Assembly (NCBI GenBank): GCA_002964805.2
Contig: PUDQ02000001.1
Location: forward strand, 1,884,001 to 1,948,000
DNA: 64,000 bases
Reading direction: 5' to 3'
DNA from: Trametes villosa
Taxonomy: Eukaryota; Basidiomycota; Agaricomycetes; Polyporales; Polyporaceae
This document shows, in pieces, positions 43,883 through 53,784 of this stretch. Numbering within the stretch: the stretch's first letter is position 1; every line of letters starts with the position of its first letter. The position numbers and the translations under genes are program-made. Below the pieces are notes generated by a model that was not told the DNA's origin, made no database searches, and worked only from the letters and a program-made list of their open reading frames with translations.

Positions 43883-45654
43883 ATGGACGTCGCTGCACTG
43901 CGCGCGGAGATCAAGAGCTGGGAGCGCGACTTCAAGGCGAAGCACGGCCGCGACCCGTCCATCCAGGAAATCAAGGACCAGCCCGCGATCGGTATGTCCT
44001 CTTCTCCCCACCCTGTCCTGCCGCGTTCACCCCGTGTCCAGCCGCAAAATACAAGCTCTACAAGTCCCTCTCCAAGGCTTCTTCCTCCCGTTCCCAGCCC
44101 GCTGCGCGCCCCTCCACGCCCCCCTCCGCGCCACGTCAACCTCAGCCTTCCTCATCCATCATCCCAAAGGCCAGAGCTATCAAGGTCGATCCCCCCGCCT
44201 CGACCTCCAACCCGTTCTCTCCCGTCAAGAACAAGAAGAAGCTCCCGAGTGATCAATCTTCTCCGCAACGTGCATCTCATCCATCCCGCCCGAACCCCTT
44301 CGCGACTCCCAGTAAGCCGAAGAACAAACCCCATGCCTCCCGCCGCTCTCCCTCCCCGGACCCTTTTCCGCCCATACCGCCCATGGTTATGGTCCAGCGC
44401 ACTCCGACAGCTCCCGCCGCGGATTCTGCCGTCACACGCGCACGTAAACGTCTCCGCGGTGAACCCGTATCACCTTCTCCGGTCAAAGAGAAGCGTCCAC
44501 GTGTGGCCTCCCAAGCTGCGCTCTCCTTTACCAGCAACGCTGCTCTCATCGACAGCCCCGACACGTCGGACGGAGATGAGATGGCTGCGGATCCGAATGA
44601 CACTATCATTGCCGACACGCCCATGAAACCACGTACGGGCGGCCGGGACTTCAAGGTCCTATTCGACGACGTCCTCCCAAATGGGGAGAAGCGCCTCGTG
44701 AAGTCTCTTTCATCTCGGAAGAAGATCACCTCTTCCCACAACATCTTTCCCGGTGCCAAGAGAGAGCTGTCTCGTGCACTCACCCCATCCTCAGATGAGG
44801 AAGACGACTGGAGCCTGAAGCCGAGGTTGAGAGGTCTCGACGCTTCCGGGGTGGGATCCGCGAAGCTCTCACAAACCAAAGGTCGGGCGGTCAAGGGGAA
44901 ACTCGGCATTCCGAAGGCGCTCGTACCAGGCAAGAGTGATTTGTGGTCGGACATGGGCCCCCCGAAACCTTCCACGCTAACCCGCACGGCTTCGTCGAAT
45001 CCTCCTTCCCGCCCGTCCAACAAGCGACCCTTGCCTGACGACCAAGATGACGCTGAGAATGACGTTGGGCCGTCCACAAATACCCTCCTGAACTTGCCGC
45101 TTCTTCCACCGTCTCCTCCCCCGCCCGACGCGTCCAAGTCCTCCGGCCCGAAGTATGCCGAGAAGGGCAAAGGCAAGGCCGCGGCGCTGAGTCGAAAGAA
45201 AGCGAAGCTTCTTCAGGACTCGGGCGCCGTCGAGGATGAGGATGGGGAGGACAGTCTCGAGGACGAGATTCAGGTGAGGGAGATCGATCCCACGCTTCAA
45301 GCCTCCCGAGCAGAGCGCAACGGCGACCCAGACTCGGATTGGGAAGCGCATTGGCGGGGCATACCGGATGCGGACGACGGCGCCCTCCTGTCTACATCTT
45401 CTGCAGCGGCTGGCGAGTTCGACGTCGACCTCCCGGACGAGCTTCAGCGTGTTCTGGCCATATCACCTGGCAGACGCAACGCGACGGAGGAAGACAAGGT
45501 CGTGCGCGAGCTACTGTACGGCAGTCGCGAGATTCACTACAACCCGCGCAAGGGCGGCGAGATCTGGGACGTGGGAGAAGACTCCGACCATGCTGGAGGG
45601 ACCGAGGAAGAGTGGGAAGGCGAGCCCGTCCCCTGGGAGGTTGGGGAGCTGTAG
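43883..45654 (+). CDS. SLD2: DNA replication initiation factor Sld2 (Drc1)
   Basis: Loads the CMG helicase: after CDK phosphorylation, Sld2 binds the BRCT protein Dpb11 and drives origin firing in the nucleus. Starts MDVAALRAEIKSWERDF at 43883. The N-terminal helix 'WERDFKAKHGRDPSIQEIK' joined across one intron (43992-44041) to 'AAKYKLYKSLSK' is the Sld2/RecQL4 signature. The rest is disordered, basic then acidic, as is usual. Full CDK consensus sites (S/T-P-x-K) are at about residues 96, 125, 182 and 229, with several more S/T-P pairs. The C-terminus has 'NPRKGGEIWDVGED' and 'PWEVGEL'. No RecQ helicase domain is present, as in other fungi. About 574 residues, stop TAG at 45652-45654. Confidence 0.88.
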
Positions 45655-46258
45655 GCTGTGTACTCGTATGTGCCGACTTGTTTCTGGACGCAATGCTCAC
45701 TGTGATCTGCACGATTCCACGTCGGGCTATAGCCGAGCTGTGGTCTGGGCTGCTGCACCGCACGCAGACGGCTGCCTGCCTGCGATTGCGCCCCGCAGAG
45801 GTGCGTACGACGCGTGTCGCGACTCACGTGAGGCGCGTGCTACCGTGTTATGGGCGGCTACGCGCTCCCCGCCCCCATCTATACAGAGCTTATGGCCTCG
45901 TTGACCATGCATGCTTGTGATTCCAGCTCACATCCGCGGCGCGTTATCAATGTGTAGCGGGACACCGCAACATGTGTACACAGCTCTGGAGAGCCTTCCA
46001 CCAGTCGTATATTTGTGCGCATTTTGGCAGACGTAGAGCCCTTCAACGTCCACCTTCGTCGCATTGCGCACTCGCGTCCACCTCGACGCAGCTCACCGTC
46101 ACATCCGCCCTTCTGACCCTTCTCACAGGAGCTCTCTCGCGCCTCGAGATTGCCAGCGTATCTATTACAGGCCAAACGTGCCAGGACCGCCCCCAAACCT
46201 ACCCATCCGCAGCGACGTCTTCCAATAAGTACCTGCCGCGCACAGTGAGCCCTTCGTC
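45655..46258. other. Intergenic region before the F-box-like gene
   Basis: This 604-bp stretch contains the Sld2 3' end and the promoter of the following plus-strand gene. No TATA box close to the start, no repeats and no coding frame with family resemblance are seen. Confidence 0.4.
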
Positions 46259-48817
46259 ATGTCTACCGGACCCTCCCTCTCGCGCCGCTCCTCCCTCGCC
46301 GACTACATCTCTGCGATTCCGCGGCCTCGCCTCGCCAGCCTCCGCTCCCGCAAGTCCACCGTCTCGCTCCACGTCGACCCCTACACCCCGTACGCCGTGT
46401 ACCAGCAGAAGATGTTCCCCGCGATCCTCCGCGACGCCGATACCACGCAGAAGCTGCTCGAGGCGATCCTCGACACGCCCCAGGGGCGCCGCTCGGTGTC
46501 GCGCCTCGCGCGCACCTGCAAGGCGTTCAAGGAGCCCGCGCTGAACGTGCTCTGGCGCGACCTCGACTCGCTCACGCCGCTGCTCGGCCTCTTCCCGAGC
46601 ACCATCCTCAGACGGGCCCGCCGGCCGGGCCTGGGTCTGGTACGCTTTCTGTCGCTGTCCGGTCCGGAGGTGCCTTTGCTTACCTCCGCCCCCACCCCCC
46701 CGCTCGTCGCGCAGACGAAGGCGCCGGAGAAGCAGGACTGGGCGCGCGTGCTCGCGTACGGCGAGCGCGTGCGCAGCATCGCGTACGTCGAGAGCTCGGG
46801 GAACATCCACCCCTCGATCCTCCCGCTCCTCGCGGACACGAAGCCGGTCGCGTACATCTTGCCCAACCTCACCGGCCTGACGTGGAAGGCGGAGTCCGTC
46901 GCGAGCCTCGAGCGCTGCCGGCTGTTCCTCGGCCCGCACGTGGCCGCCGTCACGCTCGAGGTCGGCACGCGCAGCGCGAAGCTGAACGACCTCCTCGCGG
47001 AGATCGCGGCGCACCGCGGGCTCGCCGCGTTCTCGTTCACGCTGCACACGAACCTACCGGACGACTTCACGGAGACGTTTGCGCAGAACGCGGCGCTCGA
47101 GCGCGTCGCGCTCACCGCGCCCGGTGCCCTTGCGGCCAAGGTCGGCAAGTGGGCGTCCGCGCTGCCCGAGCTGACGACGTTCGCTGTTGACCTGTCGGCG
47201 CGCACGACGACCGCCGTCGAGGGCTTCTTCGAGGACATCAGCCCCGGCTCGGGGTACTCGACGCCGAGCTCCGTTGGGGGCACCGACAGCGGCGTGTTCT
47301 CCGGGGACGAGGTCGACTTCACTGAGGCCCGCAAGGCAGCAGTGCGCCTGACGCGCGATGGACCCCGCCGAGGGGCATTTGCCAAGCTGAGCAACCTCAC
47401 GCTCACGGGAGACGCTGCGAACCTAGCGACGTTCCTGCGACACCTCACAAGCCCGCTCGTGCAACTCGACCTCATTATGGAGGACCCACCTGCGGCGCTT
47501 GACTGGCACGAGGTCTGCACCATCATCTGCGACCACTTCTACGATACCCTCCAGTCCCTGAGGATCAACGCGACAAGTGCCTCCCGGTTCGGCGAGCTCG
47601 TGCGCGCCACGTCCCGCGGAGGCGACTTGCCGATGCGCGAGCTTCCGCTCACGTACTTCTCCTCCCTACCCCGCCTCTGGCGCCTCGAGATCGACCTCCC
47701 GGAGTCGGTCATCTTCTACCAGCACGACATCGCCCACATCGCGCGCATCTGCCCGAACATCGAGGTCCTCCGCCTCTGCCCCGCCGCACGCTTCCCCGTC
47801 TCGGGCTCCGCCCCGCCGCTCACGCTCGAGCACATCGTGCCGCTCACGCGCGACTGCCGGCGGCTGCACACGCTCGGGCTCGTCGTGCACGCGGCGGAGC
47901 TCGAGAGCGACGAGGTGTACGAGACGCGCGTCGTGTGCTCGCGCTCGCTGCTGCGCCTGCACGTCGGGCACTCGTGGGTGCGGAACCCGCTGCAGAGCGC
48001 GGTGCTCCTCAGCCACCTCGCGCCGTACCTCGACACGCTCAAGTACTTCAACGAGAAGAACCGCGCGGGGAGCGTGGAGGCGAACGCGCTCGCGTGGCAG
48101 CGCGTCGCCGAGTTCCTCCCGCACATCCAGCACATCCGCCTGGCGGAGCGCAAGCTGCAGCCGCCGCCTGCGCCGTATGTGCCGCCTCCGAAGGCCGACA
48201 AGGGCGTCGATGCGAGCGTCAGGACCTCCGACGCAGCGGTGTCGGCCCATCCGGAGGTCGCCGAGTTTGCCGTGCAAGCCGAACCCGACCTCGTCGAGTT
48301 CGCTGTGCAGGCGGAGCCGGAGACGGCGGAAGCCTCTATCGATGCGACGCCTGTCTTTGTGGAGGTCGAGGTCATGGCCGTTCCCGAGTTCTCCGAGCAG
48401 GGCGTCGACGCCGTCCCGGAGACAGAAGAAAAGGGCACGGAGCCCATGTCTGTGGCCATCTCGGACTCCGCGTCCGAGAGCTCAGACGAAGGCAGCCACC
48501 CCGAAAACCCCATCCCAGCCATCTCTATGTTCATCCCCTCCGTGGCGCACGGCGTGGTCAACATCACCTACCGCGTCGTCCGCTTCTATGTCGCCCCCAT
48601 CCGGTTTATGTTCTCCTTCATGCCCCCTATGCCCCTCAGCCTCTCGAGGTTCTCCCTCAACCATGCGTCCCCCTCTGACTATGACACCAAGTATGCCCCC
48701 GAACAGGAGAAGCGTGCCCTAGCTGTCTCCGAGCCCGCCTCGCCCTCGACGTCGACCCCGGCGCACCACACGAACGGCACGGCGGTCGCGGACACCATCA
48801 GTCCTGTTTGTCAATAA
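46259..48817 (+). CDS. F-box-like protein, single exon, 852 residues
   Basis: F-box proteins recruit substrates to SCF ubiquitin ligases. Starts MSTGPSLSRRSSLADYIS at 46259 and reads to TAA at 48815-48817 without an intron. Residues 70-115 ('TPQGRRSVSRLARTCKAF' and 'EPALNVLWRDLDSLTPLLGL') match the short degenerate F-box common in expanded Agaricomycete families. The middle has leucine-rich segments (for example 'SSLPRLWRLEIDLPESVIFY') that could form an irregular LRR-like solenoid. Residues about 650-730 carry acidic imperfect repeats of the type 'EFAVQAEP'. A hydrophobic stretch, 'SVAHGVVNITYRVVRFYVAP', lies near residue 760 and could be membrane-associated. The absence of introns contrasts with its neighbours. 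Substrate unknown. Confidence 0.75.
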   Translation: MSTGPSLSRRSSLADYISAIPRPRLASLRSRKSTVSLHVDPYTPYAVYQQKMFPAILRDADTTQKLLEAILDTPQGRRSVSRLARTCKAFKEPALNVLWRDLDSLTPLLGLFPSTILRRARRPGLGLVRFLSLSGPEVPLLTSAPTPPLVAQTKAPEKQDWARVLAYGERVRSIAYVESSGNIHPSILPLLADTKPVAYILPNLTGLTWKAESVASLERCRLFLGPHVAAVTLEVGTRSAKLNDLLAEIAAHRGLAAFSFTLHTNLPDDFTETFAQNAALERVALTAPGALAAKVGKWASALPELTTFAVDLSARTTTAVEGFFEDISPGSGYSTPSSVGGTDSGVFSGDEVDFTEARKAAVRLTRDGPRRGAFAKLSNLTLTGDAANLATFLRHLTSPLVQLDLIMEDPPAALDWHEVCTIICDHFYDTLQSLRINATSASRFGELVRATSRGGDLPMRELPLTYFSSLPRLWRLEIDLPESVIFYQHDIAHIARICPNIEVLRLCPAARFPVSGSAPPLTLEHIVPLTRDCRRLHTLGLVVHAAELESDEVYETRVVCSRSLLRLHVGHSWVRNPLQSAVLLSHLAPYLDTLKYFNEKNRAGSVEANALAWQRVAEFLPHIQHIRLAERKLQPPPAPYVPPPKADKGVDASVRTSDAAVSAHPEVAEFAVQAEPDLVEFAVQAEPETAEASIDATPVFVEVEVMAVPEFSEQGVDAVPETEEKGTEPMSVAISDSASESSDEGSHPENPIPAISMFIPSVAHGVVNITYRVVRFYVAPIRFMFSFMPPMPLSLSRFSLNHASPSDYDTKYAPEQEKRALAVSEPASPSTSTPAHHTNGTAVADTISPVCQ

Positions 48818-49174
48818 TTCTTCGACTATGCGGCCCCCCTTTGCTTACATACGGACGATGCGCTGGCACGCGTGTAGGGTTCTGACAATGCGAATATCAT
48901 TATTACTTCTGCTTCTGAACGCGTAGCAAGTACTGCGTCTGCGAGCGAGTGGAAGACTGACCCAAGGCCCGCGCTGCCCAGTGCTCCCTCGATACGCTTT
49001 CAGTTCGGCGCTTCCATCCCTGAGCGAGCGCCCGTGCAACACGTGACTGAACGCGGGGGCGCTACCGGATATGGCAGGAGGGGGAGCGAGAGCCTGAACG
49101 CGACGCGTCAGTCCACCGTAAGAACCGCGACCAGCACTTGGCACTCTCCCTCACACACCCGCTCGACGTACAAC
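48818..49174. other. Short intergenic region before RPN5
   Basis: This 357-bp stretch holds the F-box 3' end and the RPN5 promoter. An acgcgtcag string lies at 49099-49107. No gene seen. Confidence 0.4.
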
Positions 49175-50981
49175 ATGGCCGATCCCAAAAAGCAAGAGAA
49201 GGACTACACGAAGGAGGTCGATGCGCTGCTTACGGAGACAACATCACTGGCGAAGGTGCGTACGCGTACTCTGCGGCTACTCAGATCATTGTGCTTACCA
49301 GCATACGCGTACAGGCCGGGAAGCTCCAGGAGGCACTAGACAAGATCTACGTCCTCGAGAAGCAGACTCGTAATGTAAGTTGCGCTGTTCACACAAGGGT
49401 TATGCAAGGCTAATAGGCATTCACGCAGGCGTCCGACCTGAAGTCCACCACGAGACTGGTGAAGGAGGCCTCCGAGCTTGCCTACAAGGCCCGGAATTTC
49501 AAGCTGTTGAACAGCAGCATCAGCTCCTTAAGCAAGAAGCATGGCCAGCTGAAGGCCGCTATACAGTCATTGGTGGAACAGGCGTATGAGTGGCTCGAAG
49601 ACATCCGCAAGACGCAGGGCGAGGAGACATGGCTGGAGCTTATTGAGACGCTACGGACCGTCACTGAGGGGAAGGTACGTGCGCCCGCGCTGTCATATGG
49701 GTAGGCACTTACTAAGTTGCTTGTATAGATCTTCTTGGAGACGCCCCGCGCCCGCGTAACTCTCCTCCTCGCCCGCCACCATGAATCCCTTGCCGCCGCT
49801 TCCACTGCTACCCCCGCCTCCCGCAAGGAGGCCCTCCAGCTCGCCTCCGACCTCCTCAGCGACCTCCAGGTCGAGACCTACTCTTCGATGGACCGGCGAG
49901 AAAAGACCGAGTTCATCCTGGAGCAAATGCGCCTGCTGATCGCGCTCGCGCGCCTGAAGGACGGCGAGATCGGCAAGGACGGCAAAGATTCCATCGGTGG
50001 CGGAGAGTCGGAGTGGGTCAAAGTGCGGGTGGGCGGCCGCAAGGTCAACGAGGAGTTCTTGAAGAATAAGGAGAACGAGGTAAGAGCGCCTGCCGCAAGG
50101 TGACGACTCGGCTGACCTTGCATTCTGTTAGGACTTGAAACTCAAGTACTATGACATGATGATCCAATACGCGCTGTACGGCAGCTCGTACCTTGACGCG
50201 GCCAAGTACTACCACAAGGTTTGGGAGACGCCTTCCATCAAGGAGGACGTCAATGGCCGGGGGCGCGAGGTATGTGGCAAGCAATTGATGAACCGTTTAG
50301 CTAACCTAACCTTCTCACCAGGCGCTCGAGCATATTGTATACTACGTCGTCCTGGCGCCTCACGACAACGAGCAGTCTGACATGCTGCACCGACTCTTCG
50401 CCGACCCTGCCTTGCCCAAACTTGAGTTGCACTAGTGAGTTATTGCCTGATGCTAGTTCGACGAAGGTCTAATCATCTCGTTTCTTTAGCGCCCTTGTGA
50501 AGTGCTTCACAACACCAGAGCTAATGAGGTGGCCGGGCATCGAAGCCATCTACGGACCTCACCTGCGGAAGACCCAGGTCTTCAGCTCAGAGAAGCTTTG
50601 GGAAGACCTCCACACCAGGGTCATCGAACACGTAGGTGCCGTTGACCGTAGTATGCATCATCCGTCCTGACCAGCTCGCAGAACATTCGCATCGTCGCGC
50701 AATACTACACCCGTATCACCCTTGCCCGCCTCACCTCCCTCCTCGATCTCACGCAACAACAAACGGAGGAGATCCTCTGCAGACTTGTTGTCTCAGCGAC
50801 CGTGTGGGCGCGTATCGACCGGCCAGCAGGTATCGTCAACTTCCGGAGCAGCAGGAGTGCGGAAGACGTGATGAACGACTGGAGCTCAGACATGCAGCGG
50901 CTGCTTGGACTGGTCGAGAAGACCTGGATGGGCGTGAACGCGGCACAAGCAGCGCAGTCGAGAGCCATCAAGGCGTCGTAG
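49175..50981 (+). CDS. RPN5: 26S proteasome lid subunit Rpn5 (PSMD12)
   Basis: Structural PCI-domain subunit of the proteasome lid. Starts MADPKKQEKDYTKEVDAL at 49175. Exon 1 ends at 49255 and the next starts at 49315 ('AGKLQEALDKIYVLEKQTRN'). Family landmarks follow: 'ETYSSMDRREKTEFILEQMR', 'GGRKVNEEFL', 'LKLKYYDMMIQYALYGSSYL', 'HIVYYVVLAPHDNEQSDMLH' and 'ELMRWPGIEAIYGPHL'. The PCI/winged-helix end reads 'HNIRIVAQYYTRITLARL' and 'SATVWARIDRPAGIVNFR'. Stop TAG at 50979-50981. Eight or so short introns. Length about 490 residues fits. A Gly/Ser insertion (about 49965-50010) interrupts one helical repeat. Convergent with the mS23 gene, 152 bp away. Confidence 0.94.
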
Positions 50982-51133
50982 TTAGCACCATTGTATGTAG
51001 GCATACTCACCACGGACTGGTTCCCTTCGCTTTCCTATATCTTGTGGTCGAGTGAGATGTGTAACGGATGTGACGTCTAATTATTCCGCGTGTAAAGTAT
51101 AAAGCAACCGATAGCAAGGGAGCGTGCCAGCTC

Positions 51134-52046
51134 CTACAACAGCTCCTTGGCCTTCAAGAAGTCTGCCTGTACGGCGATCCGTTGTGCGGCTTGCTCTGGT
51201 GTTGTCAGACCCTCTGGCGAAATCTCGGGTTCCGTGAAGACGGGGGCGTAGACCGGCCGGACACCCTCCTTCCACAACCGCGTGTACTCCTGTCCCTTCG
51301 TCCAGTGGTCCTTCTTCCCTTCCCGCTCAACGATGGCCTTCCAGCGCTTGCGCTCCGTCTCGGCGATGAGTGTTTGTGCGGACGTGTCCTGGAACGTCTC
51401 GAACGCCTTGCTCTCCTTCTTGAACGTGATCTCGGTCTGCGAAGGGCCGAACTCTACGCCGAGCTGCTCAGCCTCCGCAAGTGCGACTTGGCGAGCAATT
51501 GTGATTTCGGAACGGAGTGAACGGAACTGAGCGACCGCTGACGCATATGCGTCTGAGAGAGCTTGCCCGTGGTGCTCGTAAAGGTTTACCGCATAGCGGA
51601 TGGCACTGCGTACATAGTCAGCACACACCGTCACAAGACACAGGAAACGGTACGCACTCTTCCGGCGAGGGATTCCGCCCCCTCTGCTTCAGCCTTTTCC
51701 ACTGCGTCCCCCGCACGGGGTGCTCGCTCTCGACCGCCGCGCCCTCGACGAGGGACTTCTCGCGGAACGCCTCAAAGGGGTGGTCGCGGAAGAACTGCTT
51801 CCGGAGCTGGTCCTCGATGTACGCGACCGGGAGCGGGCTGATTTTCGCGGAGCTCGCGGGGCGGGTCAGCGCCGTGTCCGCGGGCGTGTCGAAGTGCGTG
51901 CGCGACGGCGGCTCGCGCGCGGGCAGCGGGAGCGGCGGGTTGTCGAGCACGGCGCGGTACCAGGCGGGCTCGCGCTGGATGTAACCCTCGCGGATGAGGC
52001 GCGAGGCCTGCTTGTGCACTTGGCTGGCGATGCGCTTGGTCGCCAT
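51134..52046 (-). CDS. RSM25: Mitochondrial small ribosomal subunit protein mS23 (Rsm25)
   Basis: Component of the mitochondrial 37S subunit. Starts MATKRIASQVHKQASRLI at 52046, followed by 'REPAWYRAVLDNPPLPLPAR', the hallmark segment of fungal Rsm25. One intron near 51600-51660 joins 'NPSPE' to 'DAIRYAVNLYEHHGQ'. Next come 'SDAYASAVAQFRSLRSE' and a charged helical C-terminus, ending 'AVQADFLKAKELL', with TAG at 51136-51134. About 285 residues, near the usual size. The basic amphipathic N-terminus can serve as mitochondrial targeting signal. Divergent from the metallothionein gene. Confidence 0.88.
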
Positions 52047-52804
52047 GCGGGTGGTACAGGAACGGAGGGCGACCGGCGAGGGAGGAGGAGGAGGGACACT
52101 CGCTCGGGTGTGCAGTGACTGGCAGTGAGAGCAGCAAGAATCCCTTGGGCGCTTCTTCTCCTCCGCTCTGGACGCGTGGGAACGTCTCCTTTGCGGAGGA
52201 CGATGCTTGACGGGCGCTTGCGCCTCCTGTGCCTCGATGTACTCCTCTACGACGATGTGTTATGCACATTGCAGGGTACGTTACCAACTATACATCTCAC
52301 ATCGCCCCATCTTGTAGCAGTCCCCCAGCGTTCTATAGGCGAGATGTCTGGTACCATCGTGCGTATACGGGCATGCGGTTCACGCCAGCCCGCGATCGGA
52401 CGCCTCTAAATCGCGGCGGCGAGCGACCGGAACGGCCCGATATGTGCAAGTACTCTGCAGGAGTTCAACCGAGTCACAAGTATACGTCCACAGCATTCAC
52501 CGCTACTTTGGGAAGCCCTGGACAATCTGCTCCCACTTGGGCCCACCAAGATGGCTTATCGACCCGCCTGGGTTCCATCGGCGGCTCTAGATGGACTCCC
52601 GTCGTATCAAACGTCGAAGATTTGAAGACCGTCGCCACCCGCTGCGCGCAGGTGCCCCATGCCGAGCGCACAGGCCCGACACGGACTTCGCCCCATTTTT
52701 ATCAGATGACGGATCGTGATTCTGCGCCGGCGAGTATATAAGGGGCAGAGTTCTTTCGGACAAGCACCCACGGTCGAACCCGAACTCTCGCTCAAACTAC
52801 CATC
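52047..52804. promoter_or_regulatory. Divergent intergenic region with TATA box of the metallothionein gene
   Basis: This 758-bp region lies between mS23 (minus) and the metallothionein (plus). A tatataa box at 52735-52741 is 64 bp before the metallothionein ATG, which suits a strongly inducible gene. Short TGCRCNC-like strings occur near 52650 and 52672, but they are too common to call metal-response elements. Confidence 0.55.
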
Positions 52805-53111
52805 ATGGTCAGCACTCCCCCAGATCGCTATTGCAGTCCGCTATCCGTGCTTACCTTGCGTTACTTGTAGCCCGCCGACGTCAAGTGCACCACCCAGACC
52901 TCCAGCTCCGACTGTGCCTGGCCCAACTGCGAGTGCGGCCCCAAGACCTCGGAGCCGCCGAAGAACCAGAGCAGCGCTCAGGGCTGCGGTTCTTCGTCTT
53001 GCTCCTGCGGCGCGAGGTACGTTCTGTACCTCTAACTATCTACGCAAACCACGGCTAACTCGTATGTCATCGTATAGCTGCCAGTGCAAGCCCGGCGAGT
53101 GCAAGTGCTGA
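52805..53111 (+). CDS. Small metallothionein-like Cys-rich protein (about 60 aa)
   Basis: Cytosolic thiol-rich peptide that binds Cu, Zn or Cd. Three exons: ATG alone (52805-52807), 52871-53016 and 53078-53111, introns 52808-52870 and 53017-53077. The protein starts M-PADVKCTTQTSSS and contains about eleven Cys, many as C-x-C: 'CAWPNCECG', 'CGSSSCSCGASCQCKPGECKC' in two pieces at the C-terminus, stop TGA 53109-53111. There are no Met after the first, no aromatic residue except one Trp and no hydrophobic core, as is typical. No signal peptide. The gene is easily missed because of its size and the one-codon first exon. Metal specificity cannot be read from the sequence. Confidence 0.85.
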
Positions 53112-53784
53112 GTGCCCCCCGTTGAAGTTCCCCTACCCGAGCTCCGCTATCGGAATGTAACATATACGACTTGTATGATATGAACGGACCAACATCACAC
53201 CGGGGATACTCCCAGTGGTCTTACTGTGCGTTGTGGTGCAGCGCATTGGACGGCGTCCGCGAACTTCACCACTATCCAAGAAACACAAGTATCTGGAGTA
53301 GGCAACACCCAGAACATGACCTCCAACGCCTGATTTCCTCCTCTGGGATGCTTCATGTGAGTGCAATGAGCAGAGGAGAGTGCAGATCGTCAGTGCAGTC
53401 TCGAGCTCGAATCATCGAATCGAGTCTCTCAACCTGGCGGAGAAGAGTAAGGTTAGGGTCTGGGGTGCGGTCGCAACTTGTAAGTCCGTGGGCGCCTAGC
53501 ATTCTCTACAACCTCCTCTCCACCTCCCCTCAGGCTATGTACTAACGCTCTCGCGTCTCAGGAAAACATACTTGCAATAGACGTAATGATTGCGTGTGGT
53601 TCATGGAAGCGGTACGATCACGACTGAATGTTCTCAGCGACTCATTAGCCCGCTACCGGAGTGCTGCATTAGGTTTACCGCAGCACCACTGGCATAGCAG
53701 AAGCCTGCTGCAGCTGGCGTTCGGCGTATAAAGACGGTGCTCTTTCCCTTCCGTGCTTAACTGTTCTCCTTCTAGTGCCTTGCA
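53112..53784. promoter_or_regulatory. Intergenic region with TATA-like box before the acyltransferase-like gene
   Basis: This 673-bp stretch carries the metallothionein 3' end and the next promoter. A tataaag motif at 53728-53734 lies about 50 bp before the start at 53785. No gene seen. Confidence 0.5.

Noticed and set aside
52640..52685. TGCRCNC-like metal response elements upstream of the metallothionein
   Set aside because: The heptamer is very frequent in GC-rich DNA and its known factor is an animal protein, so it is not evidence of regulation here.
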